Shown piece after piece: positions 21,001-32,502 of a DNA stretch of 64,000 bases. Both the position numbers and the translations under genes were made by a program. How positions within the stretch are numbered: the first letter of the stretch is position 1; each line of letters starts with the position of its first letter. Source of the stretch: Cyanophora paradoxa (lineage: Eukaryota; Glaucocystophyceae; Cyanophorales; Cyanophoraceae); NCBI GenBank assembly GCA_004431415.1, contig QPMI01000259.1, positions 7,501 to 71,500 of the forward strand, given 5' to 3'. The notes under the pieces were generated by a model. That model did no database searches. It saw only the letters and a list, made by a program, of their open reading frames with translations, and was not told the origin of the DNA.

Positions 21001-23292
21001 CTGGCGTAGGCCGCCACCGTACGGGCCGGGTGCCCCTCCGTAGCCCAGACCTACTGCCGTGTTGGGAGCCGGATTCATTCCGACTCCTGCTGTCCGCGGA
21101 AGGAACTGGAACATTGCGAGAACCTGTCGAACGGGAACAGTTAAAGCTCGCACATTTCGAGGCACCGTATGATGTACCTGCCCCGGGAAGGGCCGGCTCC
21201 CGTCCATGCTCGAAAGCGAGAACCACTGCCGGCACTTCTAAGGACGCGATATGATTTCCTGGAATAGCTATCAGAACGTACGCGTTCAAGCGGCTGCCCG
21301 TGCATGAGATCCTGCAGGGAAATACGAAATCCGCCAATAAAATCGTCAGACATGCCCCGATCCTCATCGAAAACCTGCCCGAAGATTAGCTGCTTGTTGT
21401 AAAATAACCGGACCTCATCTTACTTGGACAACAAGCTCTGTCTCGTCGACACCCTCCTTGAAGTCCCTGCAAGCGCCCCGTAAGCGTTGCTGCTGTTCGG
21501 CTTCATGCGACCCCGCAACGCACAGTGCGAGCTCCTCGTTCCACACGGGGTTGAGGTTGTTCGGGATCGTCTTCGTCCGCTTCGACTTCGCTCCGAGCTG
21601 CAGGGGGCAATTAACGCTGTCCAGACGGCTTGCATGCGAAATCTGCAACCTTCACGATGGTGTACGGGTCCGACTTGCCAAACGTGTCCGCGTCCTTCAG
21701 GCCGCGCGCCTGCGAGAGTTCGTTGGACAATGCGAACTCTTCTACAATGCGATGCAGTGACTTGAGCACCTGCATGATTCGGCACACAACCAAGCCCTCA
21801 CGCATGTTCGACTGGCCCATGCCGCGAGGTGCGGCACCCATGGGCATCCCCCGCGCGCCAACGCTTCCGACTCCTCCCGGGGCGGTGGAAACGTACTGCA
21901 CAACGGCATGCAGCTGGCCTGGCTCCCCCTTCCGTCCGGTCTTCGACGCCAAAGCAAACCACTGAAGGGACATCGCCATGATTGAGGGTCTTCGTTTTAC
22001 AGAAGGCAGAAAAGGAATAGTTGCACACCCGTTCAATAGGGATGCCGGTGAGGAGCGACTGCACCGGAATGGTAACCTGGCCCAAGAAATCGTCCGGCAG
22101 ACCAACGTCCTCATCCCTTTTTGCGATTCAGAAATGCACGGCATTGCGAGAGCGCTATGCGATGGAACCACTAACCAGATCTGGATGTTCAACTCCGTCT
22201 CGTCGACGCCCTCCTTGAAATCCCTGCGAGGAGTGGTGAGAACTGCGTCGGTTCTGCTGCACGCTCCGTCACGGCGCACAGCTGCACTTCCTCGTTCCAC
22301 ACAGGATTAAGGTTGTTTCTGATTGTGCGGGTCCGCTTGCTCTTCGCACCAAGCTGCAAGAGGTCAGAAAAAAACAGGGCAGCACATGTCGAATTCGAAA
22401 GAACCTTAACGACTGCGTATGGGTCGGACTTCCCGACCATGTCTGTATCCTTCAGCCCACGAGCCTCGAGAACACGGACGACGATGAGCCCCTGCCGGAG
22501 CCCGCCAGATGGGGGAACGCGGTCGAGCCCCATGGGAGGAGCCGACATGCGACCCGGGATTGCGGCGTACTCCCCGCGCGTTCGAGATTCGTCCAATACG
22601 CCGCCCCGGTTTTCGAGCGTTGCGTTGCGGCGCTCTAACTCCGCGATCCGGCGCTTGAGCTCCGCGATGTCGTTGCTACCAAGACTCAGACGGCTGGACG
22701 GCGCGTAGCGATCTACTTCACGCTCCACTTCCTTGATTTTCATGCGGGCTCGTTCGACAGCCTCCCTCTCTGCGGCCAGCTGGGTCTGGAGGAGTCGGAG
22801 CGTTAGCAGTTAGCGCGGACGGCAGGGCTCCACGGCGAACCTTGAGCTGCACGTTCTCTTCTCGAAGCTCCAAGTTGTGTCCAAGAATCTCTGCGCGGAC
22901 GTTCGCCGTCGACGCCGTCCGCGGGAAGAGAGGTGCACGGGAACTCACCGCGGACAACGGCGTCCAGGTCCGCCCGGATGCGAGAAAGCTCGACAGCCGG
23001 AGCCCGCTGCGAACGCAACAGTACGTCGGCCGCGCAGCCTAGTGAAGGGACAAAACCCCACGAACCTGGAGCTCGGCCGAGGTCAACTGCGACTGAAGGG
23101 CGAGGGCCTTATGAACGAGTCCCTCCAGCCGGTTTCCAGCCCCCGACGGTGTCGGAGCCTGCAAGGCAGGCCCGAGGCGTTAAAGACTTGTATACGAACG
23201 GCGACCACCGTACGAACCGCAGGAGCCAGGGCTGCATCGCGATATCCACCGGCGCCATAGGCCGGCGCCAGGTAGCTGCCTCCGTAGGACAT
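18036..23292 (-). CDS. Protein with six tandem C2 domains
   Basis: C2 domains bind phospholipid membranes, often with Ca2+. The N-terminus begins MSYGGSYLAPAYGAGGYRDA, followed by predicted coiled coil (ILGHNLELREENVQL, DIAELKRRIAELERR; about 22990-22620). Six C2 domains then begin near 22500, 21790, 21010, 20280, 19550 and 18820. Each starts like GLRQGVIVARVLEARGLKDA and continues FGKSDPYAVLKV, then NNLNPVWNEE. Domains 3-6 end MRDDFLGQMRLPVQALIGGQ-like. The Asp residues of both Ca2+ loops (LKDAD..KSDPY and DRDEDVGMRDD) are present. Linkers are Gly/Pro/Ala-rich (QFIPGA). The end reads PPMTQSSSGRWLRF, stop at 18036-18038. No transmembrane segment was found, unlike MCTPs or synaptotagmins. Exons and introns of domains 3-6 are near-identical in 730-bp units. 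Splicing near 23045-23075 is uncertain. Confidence 0.82.
18935..21010 (-). repeat. 730-bp tandem genomic repeat within the C2 array (~2.8 units)
   Basis: GTGGACCTGCGGGCAGCAGA recurs at about 18940, 19670 and 20400; TCGTCCCTGTCAGGCAGTGG at about 19151, 19881 and 20611. Exons and introns alike are nearly identical between units, with only scattered changes such as GTGTCC to GCGTCC. Each unit encodes one C2 domain plus linker. Confidence 0.92.
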
Positions 23293-23910
23293 TGTGTCCC
23301 GGGTTTGCTGCCCCTGTACCCCCGGAGTTCAGGGAGCCTGAGGGGGGTGACGAAGTGACCTTAAGCTTCGTGCATGATCGAGCTGCGCATGCAGCCGCGT
23401 GCAGTCCAATGCTAACTAATGTAATGTAATAAAGCGATAGCTATAGCTATAGCTACATACATTCGTGGTGGTGCTTATGTAGTACTACGGTATACGTAAT
23501 CTGCCTGAGGAAGGGCTCGCGTCTGATAACCTATAGCTAGTTGACGTCGGCGCCGGCCATGTTGGGGTATAGGCCTACCTAAAAGGCCTCGTTTTCATCA
23601 GCAGACTCCGGTCCGTTAGGGGGCCACGCAGGGCCCGGCTGGCCAGTTCGCCGGTGGGCTGGGCTCGAGCCGCGGCGGCAGCAGTGTACATCCCACACTT
23701 GTAGCCCGGACTTGCGGTTTGAATTCGCGTCCAAATGCGACCAAGGCGACGATCAGTCTGATTATAATTAGCCGTAGAGCTATAACTTTATATAGAATAT
23801 ATAGCGCTCACTTGCATGCGCAATTGCAATCTCTCACACAGCTGCAGATAGCGCGGGATGCACATATTTAGCCGGGCGTTGACCATGGTGCCAGCAGCGG
23901 CATGTCGTGT
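23293..23910. other. Spacer containing a dispersed repeat half-copy
   Basis: No gene. It is AT-rich with short palindromes (ATAGCTATAGCTATAGCTA near 23440). At 23616-23738 it holds the right half of the dispersed repeat (TTAGGGGGCCACGCAGGGCC ... AATTCGCGTCCAAATGCG). It probably includes the promoter of the C2 gene. Confidence 0.6.
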
Positions 23911-24584
23911 TCAACCAGCAGCTTGCTCTGCAGCTGCTCGAAGCTCAGCTCGTTCTTCTGCTGCAAGCTTTTTCAAAGAGTCCAGCTCGTCCTTCCTGCG
24001 CTGCCTCTCCTGTTCCATCTTGCCTGCTTACAATGCACGCAGGAGCATGGGTAAATACACTGCAGCCTGCAACTAACCATGGAACTAGACGACGCACGGT
24101 GCTTTCTCCGGATAGCAGTCATCGCGAAGCGCCTTGCCCACTCGTCACTAAGCTCGATCTGGACGGGGGCATCGTCCGTATCTCTTTCGACGCCGTCGTC
24201 TGCGACCTCCGCGGTGCTGCCGAAGGCGGCCGGAGCTGAGGTCTCTCCGTTATATGGGAAGCTGGACGCTGGATGCGGGCATGCCGGCGGCTGCCAGAAC
24301 ACAGGCCCATGCCAGACCGACGGAGGAGGGGGCGGCGCTGCCGGCATATGGACCTCCGCAGGGGCGAACGGCGCGTGCCATCCGAAAGGCGGGCGGGCAC
24401 CAAAGGAAGGATGGCCCGCAAAGGGAGGCGACTGCGGGTGTGCAGGAGCGCCGTCGTGGAAGTCGTGCACAAACGGCGCGAGGTCGGGCGGCGGGCGGAG
24501 GCCTGGCAGCGGGAACGGTGGCAGGATGGCGCCCGGGCCGCCGAACGAGTGCGGAAAGGCGAGACTGATCCCAGTCGAGTTCAT
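23911..24584 (-). CDS. Small proline-rich protein with basic/coiled-coil C-terminus
   Basis: Unrecognised. The start ATG at 24582-24584 gives MNSTGISLAFPHSFGGPGAI, then about 100 residues rich in Pro, His, Phe and Gly (PPFAGHPSFGARPPFGWHAP), an acidic patch (DDGVERDTDDAPVQIELSDE) and a basic stretch WARRFAMTAIRRKHR. Removing an intron that starts GTGCGTCG and ends AAGCAG joins this in frame to KMEQERQRRKDELDSLKKLA and a short Glu/Ala helix ending AEQAAG. The stop is at 23911-23913. A Pro-rich disordered region plus a basic helix suggests an adaptor or nucleic-acid-associated protein, but no function can be assigned. It is divergent from the RAP-domain gene. Confidence 0.55.
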
Positions 24585-24724
24585 GGACAGGAGCGGGGCG
24601 CCGCGGACGCGTACACGCCGACGCCGCCGGGCGCTACTCCTGAACCGAACCTTGCGTACGTATCCCGCCCCCTCCAGTCCTTGCCCGCCGCACTGGACAC
24701 TGGACCCTCACCTGGAGGACAAGT

Positions 24725-24790
24725 GCTGGACCACTGCTGGACCACTGCTGGACCACTAGTGCTGGACCACTGCTGGACCAGCTGGACCTG
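24725..24790 (+). repeat. Short 11-bp tandem repeat GCTGGACCACT
   Basis: About five imperfect copies of GCTGGACCACT lie in a row, in the spacer between the divergent proline-rich and RAP-domain genes. Confidence 0.85.
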
Positions 24791-24841
24791 AGCTGGTTTG
24801 TGGAGGGGTATACACGCGGCCGAGCGATCCGTCAACATCGC

Positions 24842-27800
24842 ATGCAAGCAGCTTGGATGCAGGATAGCTGGCTGGTAGAGCTGCGACGCGAGCCCTCGCG
24901 GCTTCGCGGAGCTGGCTTCGCGTCCCCGGCCCCCCTAGCCTTCGAGAGGGCCCAGCGAGCTCAAGCCGGTTGCGCACACCAACAGAGCAGACGAGGAGGT
25001 GCGTGCACGGAGCGCGCGCGCGCGGCTGCAGTTGAACGGCCCGCAGCTCCGCACCCAGCGATCCGCTCGCTTCGGCGTCCGACGAAAAGCAGGATCAGCT
25101 GGTCGTGCAGCATTTCCTCCGCCCCGCTGCCCTCGTTTGGTGCGCTCCACACCTGTCTCGCAACCTTAGAAGCGCAGCAGCAGTGCGATCTGACACCTCG
25201 CGTGCGCAGTGGCGACCGGCCGTCACTGGCTCGCTGCGCGGCGGGAGGAGGCATTGGTCGTCTCCGCGATCGGCCAGTACGGAGGCCCTGCAGCTCCAAA
25301 CGTGCAGCAGGACGACGAGGATGGGATCGCGCTCGAAGACGAAGACGAGCAGATCGACGACAGTGAAGGCGTGCCTCGCGGCACGCAGTGGGTTGCCGCT
25401 AGGGCGAGCGGAGATCGTACGCTGGAACGGATCATGGAGACCGGCAAGCGCGGTGACGTGGCGGGTGCGGGGCGGCCCGGAATCAGTCGTACGCGCCGTA
25501 ACCACGTCTGCCGCAGGCATCATACAAGCCGTTGAGGAGCACCGGGGGTTCCTTACCGATGTGCACATTTCGGCGGCCATGCATGTGCTGGGGAAGTTTG
25601 TCCAGCCGCACCAGCGCTCGCGCACGCCCCTGATGGAGAAAGGGTTGGATTTTCTTGCCGACAAGTTCATTCACTTCACCTCGACCTTTCGCTGTGCGCC
25701 AGCCCGCGTAAGTTTATGGTGACAGCTGACCTTGCGAGCGGTTGCAGATCGACAGCTCGCAACGTTCATCTACGGCGTACGTACAGAACCCCGACCCCTT
25801 CCCGCGTGATCCGCGCACATACGCGTGGCAGTGTGCGCTGGCAGGCTACCAGAACCGCGCTGTGCTGGATCTGGCGGCCGCACGGGCTATCGCCTCGATC
25901 CACCTTTTCCCTCCCCAGAACGTCTCTATGCTCATGTGGGGCTGTGCAAAGTTGAACTACAGGTACGCGGTGTCGGCCCCGCTAGAGCGCCAACACCGAC
26001 AGCGGGCGGAGCGCAGGAACGCGGAGCTTCTGCGGGCTGTGGCATCTGAAGTGAGGACGCGTGTCGCGAAAGACTTCACCCCACAGGTTCGCCTCCGCTC
26101 TCCCGTGCCGGACCACGCTGGCTCAGGCCACCCGACAGGGACTCGCCAACACAGCCTTCGGCTTTTCGAAGCTGCGACACGCGGACGCCGAGATGTGGCA
26201 GGCCCTCGCCGCCCGCACAGTGCGCGCAGGCGGCGGTCAGCCTTGTGCGGGGCACGACAGACGCCGGGTGCAGATCGAGATGAGCAAGCAGTTGAATGGG
26301 CAGGAATTGAGCATGCTCGCCTTCGCGTTTTCAGCCATGCAGGCGCGCCGTCCCACGCCCTCTCAAACCCAGCTGCGGGACGAGCAGGAGCGACAGATGC
26401 GGGACGAGACGCTCTTCGAGGCGATTGCGGTCGCCGGTCGGAAAATGCTCCACGACTCCCTCACCGGATTTCAAATGGCAGTCCTTTCCCGCGCCTTCGG
26501 CGAACTCGGTGCAGAATATTTCCATCGTGGCATATGCTGGCGCAGTCCGAGCCCTGCACAGGGCTGCGCAATGAACCTCTGTTCGCAACGATGGCGTCAC
26601 TAGCCCCCGCGCGCATCGGGGAGCTCAGCTCGGACGGCCTCGCGCAGCTTGCCCGCGGCTACGGCCTCGTCGGCATCCGACCTCGCAACCTCTTCAAGGT
26701 AGGCGGGCCCTGAATTGCATAGCGCCGCTAACTCCAACGACAGCTGATCTCCGATCGAGCTCTGGAGGTCCTTCCGCATGCCACGCCCGAGGAGATCTGC
26801 CATCTCGCCCAGGCTTTTTCCCAGGTGCCTTTCTGTCTCGCGTATTGAGTGCCTCGCGGTTCCTGAGCAAGGCATTTAACACGCATCATTCGCCCTCAGG
26901 TCCACGTGAAGGTGCAGTCCGCTACTCTGCTCAAACAGGCGTTACCCATTCCGCGCCGCGGCGACAGGACGAGGCGCTGTACAGGGCGATCACGGAAACG
27001 GTAGTTGGTCGTCAACTGCAAGGCTTCACGGCGCGGCAGGTTGCGGACCTCGCCATGTCCTTCGGCCGTGCCGCCATCCCGGATCGTCGGCTTTTCCGTG
27101 CAATCGCGTCCTGGACCATCGACAACATCTCCCGTCTTTCGGAGGACGACATCGCTACCGTGTGTCTGCCCCCTTCCATTCTCATCGTCGCCTTATCCGC
27201 TCCCGGCAGATTATACGTGGTTTCAGCGCGACCTCCGTACGAGACGACGCTCTTCTGCGTGCTGTCGCTGAAAACTGCCTCGGCGAACGTGGATTTGATC
27301 GTTTTCAGGTGTGCCCCGTCATTCACGAGGTACCTTGCGGCCGCTTAGCCTGTGCAGGCCGACACACTAGCCGACTTGTTATGGGCATTTGCCAACGCGG
27401 GCGTGCGGGATGAATCGATTTTCCGCGCAGCTGCTGCTTCCATGATGCCCAAGGTCGGATTTGTGTCTGCCCATTCGAAAGACATCTCACTTGTTGGAGC
27501 AGGTTCCACAGCTGAGCATATCGGGCCTTTGCGACACATTTACGGGTGTGTGGCTTGGATTCGCCATGATCTAGGAGATAACGTGGCACTGCAGCGTTCG
27601 CATCGATGACGGCGGGCTTGCACACGGATGAAGAAGCCTGGGCCCTTGCACTCTATGCTGCTCTCACTGAACAGCTCCTCACTCCGGGGCCCCGCGGCAC
27701 CCTCAGGGTATGTACCCCCCATCCCTTACTCTGACACCTTCCCCCTCCTTGTTCCCACTTCAACTTCGAGATTTCTTACTGATCGAGGGGGGCGCAGGTG

Positions 27801-29291
27801 GAACAGCTGACACACAGGCAGGCAGCGACACTAGTTTCCTCCTGCCGCCAGGCCATGTACGATGACCCAAGACTTCTTCAGGTAGCCGCCCCCCCCCCCC
27901 CTCCCCCCCCCCCCCCCCCCCCCCCCCGCGCACTCCAGCCCCTCCCGTCGCCAAACTGCAATCGCCTTTCTGCAGGCACTTCTCCGTTTTGCACTTCGCA
28001 CTGTTCGGGATCTTCAGGTTGGAGATCGTCTGCTTTCAAGGTCCCCCGCATTCCGCTCATTCATATGCAGGCCTCGTATCTTGCGCAATTTGTCCTCGCA
28101 TTTGCATCGCTGCAAATCGACTGTGCGGCGCTTCTCGCCCACATCCCTCAGGCAAGCTCCCATAGCGTAAGCCAAACCTTGCAAAACCTCTCACAAGCAC
28201 CCCAGGGCATCAAATTTTTCCGCTCTATGCACGACTTTTCCAATCTGGTTCGTGCTCATTTTTGCTCATTCGCTTTTTTTGCATATACTTATGACAGTGC
28301 AAAGGTGTACGGTCTAGTAAGCGTTGGTCGGACAGACCTTTTGCAATATGTCATCCCGAATCTTGAGGATACGTCGAGGCGATTTGGAGGCATTCCACAG
28401 TGTTTGTGTCCCCTCCTTCTACACTCTTACAGTCCGTCCTTGCAGGCATGACTCAGGAGGAGTGCTCTCAACTAAACCTTGTATTCCTTGCCATTCGGAC
28501 GGAAGCTCCAGAGCTTCTCAGTTTGGTACCCGATCAACTGCGTGGCCGCATCGAGCGCGAGCACCGTCACAAGCTACGGTCCCTCGTTAGTCCCTTGCCC
28601 CGCAACCTGCAATCATTTGGGGTATGTAATGCTTCTCACGGCAGGAGCACATGCCTCGCCCTTCAGCTCTCCATCGTGCTGTCTCTTGGATTCTTCATAA
28701 TGTGAGTAAACTTGTTGCATGCATTCTCTGTTTTACGTTAATGTTGACTGCAGGAAATGGGCGCCGCCTTCGAAGAAGAGTACCTGGTTGCGGGCAAGTG
28801 TCATTTGCCCTGATGTGATTGCATCATGTTCTTGCTGATCTCTGTGAAGGGGCGTACCACGTGGATATTGCTTTTCCTGAGGAGCGGATCGCCCTGGAGG
28901 TCACATGTGCATGAACGCTTCCATTTTCAAACCTCACGCCCATGCAGGTAGACGGCCCTGCACACCATCTGAAGGCACTTGTTCAAGAGCCAGGCCGCCC
29001 AGGGGCTAGTGATGTGCCTCCATCAACCCAGATCGCAGGTGTCGCAACGCTTTGATGGATCAACCGTTCTCAAACAGCGTCTCCTTCGCAACTTGGGCTG
29101 GAAGGTGCAGGATTCGTTCACTCTATGGCTCACATTGAACATGCAACGAAGAGCTGCAGGTCGTGCATGTGTCTTATGTGGAATGGCTTCGGCTAGAGTC
29201 TAATGAAGAGAAACGTGTTCATTTGGAGGGAATCCTCCGGTTCGGCTACATTTGCTGTGCTCTGGTCTTGCATATCTGGTCTAAATTTTAA
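24842..29291 (+). CDS. RAP-domain helical-repeat protein (organelle RNA regulator family)
   Basis: Proteins with helical repeats and a C-terminal RAP domain (FASTK and OPR-type relatives) act on organelle RNAs. Exons show repeated helical units: QGLANTAFGFSKLRHADAEM, QELSMLAFAFSAMQAR, FQMAVLSRAFGELG, DGLAQLARGYGLVGIRPRNL, RQVADLAMSFGRAAIPDRRL and ADTLADLLWAFANAGVRDES. These have the (hydrophobic)LA.AF..L/A pattern separated by ..LF.AIA. The C-terminus reads YHVDIAFPEERIALEVDGPA, then DGSTVLKQRLLRNLGWKV and VSYVEWLRLESNEEKRVHLE, a good RAP domain with its IALEVDG core. The stop TAA is at 29289-29291. The 5' end is unresolved: the first well-supported exon is about 25173-25457 (EDEDEQIDDSEGVPRGTQWV), and upstream exons may encode a targeting peptide. 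An intron near 27890-27927 holds a poly-C run. Confidence 0.72.
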
Positions 29292-29872
29292 CGTGCCAGG
29301 CCGGTTCTCTATGAGGATGAGAGTGCCCGTCCCACCGAGGAGGTTCTTTCCTTTGGATACTGCAACTCAATCTGCCTTGAATATTCCTGCAGGCATACCG
29401 TGCCAAGCCATCCCAGATCCGAGCACGTTCCACGCACAGGTCCGTGCCGCTGTCACTGCCGATCTGGAATCGGCGTTTGACACAAGCCAGGCCGTCGGAG
29501 CTGCGATCATGCCCCTTCTGTGGCAACCTCTTCCACCAAAGAGGCTTAGGGGCCCACCAGCGGTGGTGCAAGGTGCGATCGTCAAGATCGGACGACACTA
29601 CCACGACGTCGATGTCGTGAACGATATGCACCGAGGCCACATACAATGACGTGTCGTTTTAATGAATATGCACGTGTCCCACGGTTTCCCATCGTGCGTA
29701 CAGGTGCACATCTAAAACGACTGCTGCACACGCCCCAGTGATCGCAAGTCCCCCCCACTTGAAATTGCCCGGTCTGAAGGATGGTGGGTTACGACCCAGA
29801 AAGGGAAGCTAACTGCCACCTCGGGAGGGCGTGTAGCGAGTCGGGGGCACGGACAACGCAGGGCAAAACAGC
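29292..29872. other. Spacer downstream of the RAP gene; no confident gene
   Basis: A 29.3-29.65 kb frame on the plus strand (..VRAAVTADLESAFDTSQAV..) is open but unrecognised and has no clear start. It could be an extra 3' exon or untranslated sequence. The final 220 bp between converging ends holds nothing I recognise. Confidence 0.35.
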
Positions 29873-30700
29873 TTAGCGCTTGCCAGGAACCGGCTTGCTC
29901 TTGGCGGGCTTGGGCTGCTTGATCTTAGGCTGGTCCTTCTTGCCAGCCGCCGCGGTAGTAGTGGTCTTCGCGGCCTTCTTCGCGGCCTGCTTCTGCTTGT
30001 TGCGCTCCTTGACCTCGCTAAGCACAGATGACATGAGCAAAGGGTGAAGCCGCCAAAACTGAATGGCGCACCGGAGGGCAGCCTCGCGGGCGGCAGCGCG
30101 CTGCTCGGGCTTCTGGCCCCGCTTCTGCTTGATCACATCCAGAGAGGCACCGACGATGGCGCGCTGGACCTTCGTGGTACGGACGCGGCGCTTCTTCTGC
30201 ACCTCCTCCTGGTGGCCCTTCTTGTGCAGGCGGCGGTAGAGCTGGGTCCAGTTGAGCTTGCGGGGGTTGCGCTTCATCTGGAACGACGCCTCGCACTTCG
30301 AGCTCACGAACATGAAGGACTGAGACGTCGCGGTTAGCCAGCGCAGCAGCCATTGCCGCAATTGCTTCCCGGGCAGATAAAGGACCCCCAGCCATGTAAG
30401 CGCACCCGGTTGTCCGCGCGGACGAACTTCATGCCATGGCCTGCTAGCGAGTTCAGGCGCGCCAGAGAAAGAGGTGCGACACACGCACCCGGGTAGATCT
30501 TGTACCCGCTGAAGTAGCAGGTCTCTGTCCTGGTGCGCGAGAAGGATCAGCACAGCATTCGCGGACCGAAACTGCACTGCGATCCCGGAAGCCCCGTGCG
30601 TAGCCATAGAGCGGGGCAGCATCTCTGAAACAGAGATGTGCACAGCACAAAGAGAGCAGGCGGCCCAGTGAGCTGGGCGATAGACGCACTTGATCACCAT
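29873..30700 (-). CDS. RPL24: Large-subunit ribosomal protein eL24
   Basis: eL24 is a component of the cytosolic 60S subunit, near the intersubunit bridge. Exon 1 is ATGGTGATCAA; later exons give [29 protein letters not shown], then [20 protein letters not shown] and [18 protein letters not shown]. This is the standard eL24 N-terminal zinc-ribbon-like fold with C-x2-type Cys/His positions partly replaced, as is usual in many eukaryotes. The fourth intron (GTGCGCC...TGCTTAG) joins AAAREAALR to [10 protein letters not shown]. The tail is Lys/Ala/Pro-rich and ends KSKPVPGKR; the stop is at 29873-29875. Introns interrupt nearly every domain junction. It lies head to head with the RLP24 gene, its own biogenesis paralogue. 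Confidence 0.94.
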   Translation of the reverse strand: MVIKCVYRPAHWAACSLCAVHISVSEMLPRSMATHGASGIAVQFRSANAVLILLAHQDRDLLLQRVQDLPGCVCRTSFSGAPELASRPWHEVRPRGQPGALTWLGVLYLPGKQLRQWLLRWLTATSQSFMFVSSKCEASFQMKRNPRKLNWTQLYRRLHKKGHQEEVQKKRRVRTTKVQRAIVGASLDVIKQKRGQKPEQRAAAREAALRCAIQFWRLHPLLMSSVLSEVKERNKQKQAAKKAAKTTTTAAAGKKDQPKIKQPKPAKSKPVPGKR

Positions 30701-31016
30701 CTTGGCGTGCCCTGCGCGAGTCGCGCGGCGTCAGATCAACGCGATCTTACAATCGCTTCAATGCGGAGGCGACCCCGGCAGGCGCTCTTCCCGCGAGCAG
30801 CTCCAGCTGCTGGCGCACCTTTCCCTCCCTTGTGCGTACCCCACCAACCTCGACGCCACTATACCCCCCGGGCCTTCGGCGCTGCTCCGCCCGCGTTCGC
30901 GCCGCCAGCAGCACCAGCAGCAGCAGCAGTAGCTAGCACAGCAGCAGTGTAGCTCGTCTCCTAAGCTCGAATCCCCCTTCAAGCGCGGACCCGCAGGCTG
31001 GCGGTGAAAACAAGAC
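30701..31016. promoter_or_regulatory. Shared divergent promoter of eL24 and RLP24
   Basis: The start codons face away from each other across 316 bp. The segment includes CACTATACCCC near 30858 and a CAG-rich stretch (GCAGCACCAGCAGCAGCAG) near 30909. Any coordinated control of the two paralogues would have to act here; no specific factor site was identified. Confidence 0.55.
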
Positions 31017-31736
31017 ATGCGGTGCGCTGGCCAGCGCGCGCTCTTTTTTTAGTCTTTGGGCTTGTTGATGCGATAAGCGGGGGCTCCCGATCGCGCTCCG
31101 GCTGCGCGCTGCCTGGTTGCGCGACTCTGATCCTGAGTGCATGCAGGATTGAGAGATGTTATTTCTGCTCGGGCCCGGTGTATCCTGGGCACGGGAGCTG
31201 CTTCGTACGCAATGATAGCAAAGTACGCGTCTTTTTGCCTCTACGCTCGCGATCGTTGTCTGAGAGCCGCGCCGCTCGTAGATGTTCCGCTTCTGCAGAT
31301 CAAAGTGCAGGAAGAACTTCGAAATGAAACGCAATCCAAGGAAGGTGGCTTGGACGAAGGCGTTTAGGAAAGCGAACGGCAAGGAGATGGCCACCGACAC
31401 GACGTTTGATTTCGAGAAGCGGCGCAACAGGCTTCCGAAGTATGACCGGGAGCTCATGATCAACACAATTCGGGCCATGAAGCGCGTGTCCGAGGTCAAG
31501 GAAAAACGCGAGAAGATCTACTACGCGAACCGGTGCATTAGCTTATGCCCCTGTCCCACTTCGTCTGACGAGGAGCCTTTTCCAGCATGAAAGCAACGAA
31601 ATCGAAAGAGAAGAAAGAGGCGAGGCAGGAGCTCGAGCAAGGGTTGGATCTCATCGCCCTCCCCACCAAACGGAAGCAGAAGATTGGCAAGAAGGCTCCC
31701 GAGGAGGCTGCGGCTATGGCATTGGAAGACGATTAA
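31017..31736 (+). CDS. RLP24: Ribosome biogenesis protein RLP24
   Basis: RLP24 is the eL24 paralogue that occupies the eL24 site on pre-60S particles until it is released in the cytoplasm by the AAA-ATPase Drg1/AFG2 and replaced by eL24. Exon 1 is ATGCG; splicing to GATTGAGAGATG gives [20 protein letters not shown], then [27 protein letters not shown] and [20 protein letters not shown], with [20 protein letters not shown]. The four-Cys ribbon (CYFC...CRSKC) is intact, distinguishing it from eL24. The last intron (GTGCATTAG...TTCCAG) joins YYANR to [20 protein letters not shown]. The protein ends AAAMALEDD, stop 31734-31736. Length and motif order match the family. Confidence 0.94.
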
Positions 31737-32094
31737 TTCCTGGCAAGCTCTCGACTGCCGACTCCTGCTCCAGCTGCAGTATTTTTCTCGTAGATTGTCA
31801 CCCATATTCAACCTAAATCACCTATGTGTTTCAACTTCTCTAAGCTGCTATACCAAGCATCCATTACTACAGCCTCAGGATTGATACCTCTATGTTGAGC
31901 CTATGCGCATTTGCTCTTTCTAAGCTACGGGCGCGGCCGGACCTCCTACCTCAGCGCTTTAACTGTACCCGTGCTGTTTGGGTGAGAGCGTAACCCGCAG
32001 GGACTGGTGCTCTGATGGAAAAAAGGGAATCGGAGCCGAGCCTAGCTACGAGCCGAGCAGGCGCTTCGCGTCCACGCCTGTGCCGTAGCGGATG

Positions 32095-32375
32095 AAGATG
32101 CTCCTGCGAGAATTCGAAAATTGGACGAAAGTTGGACGAAAGTTGGACGAAAGTTGCACGAAAGTTGGCGAAAGTTGGACGAAAGTTGGACGAAAGCTGG
32201 ACGAAAGTTGGCGAAAGTTGGACGAAAGTTGGACGAAAGTTGGACGTCGTAATCGCAACGTTAACTTGGTAACTCTGATTCCGATCGTAATCGCAACTCT
32301 GATTCCGATCGTAATCGCAACTCTGATTCCGATCGTAATCGCAACTCTGATTCCGATCGTAATCGCAACCGATCG
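32095..32375 (+). repeat. Two adjoining minisatellites (11-bp and 24-bp units)
   Basis: GTTGGACGAAA (11 bp, with variants) is repeated about ten times at 32121-32248. It is followed at 32271-32370 by four copies of a 24-bp unit, ACTCTGATTCCGATCGTAAT plus CGCA. Both can be read as peptide repeats, but no coding frame is otherwise supported. Confidence 0.92.
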
Positions 32376-32502
32376 GGAACACGATAAACAACCAGAAACG
32401 GAGAAGTCAACTTTACTTAATACGCGTACGGTGAAGGTACTTTCCAATATTCTGCTTTCCAAATAACTAGTAGGTTAGCGTCTATTTGGAGCTTCACTGA
32501 TG

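Noticed and set aside
24800-25366. 188-codon plus-strand frame at the start of the RAP gene region
   Set aside because: Its second half overlaps, in a different frame, the exon with the acidic EDEDEQIDDSEG stretch that splices properly to the next RAP exon; composition is Arg/Ser/Ala noise.
32046-32462. Repeat peptide gene in the minisatellites (CDYDRNQS / VAITIGIR repeats)
   Set aside because: Tandem DNA repeats give repeated peptides in every frame; no flanking coding sequence or splice-supported extension.
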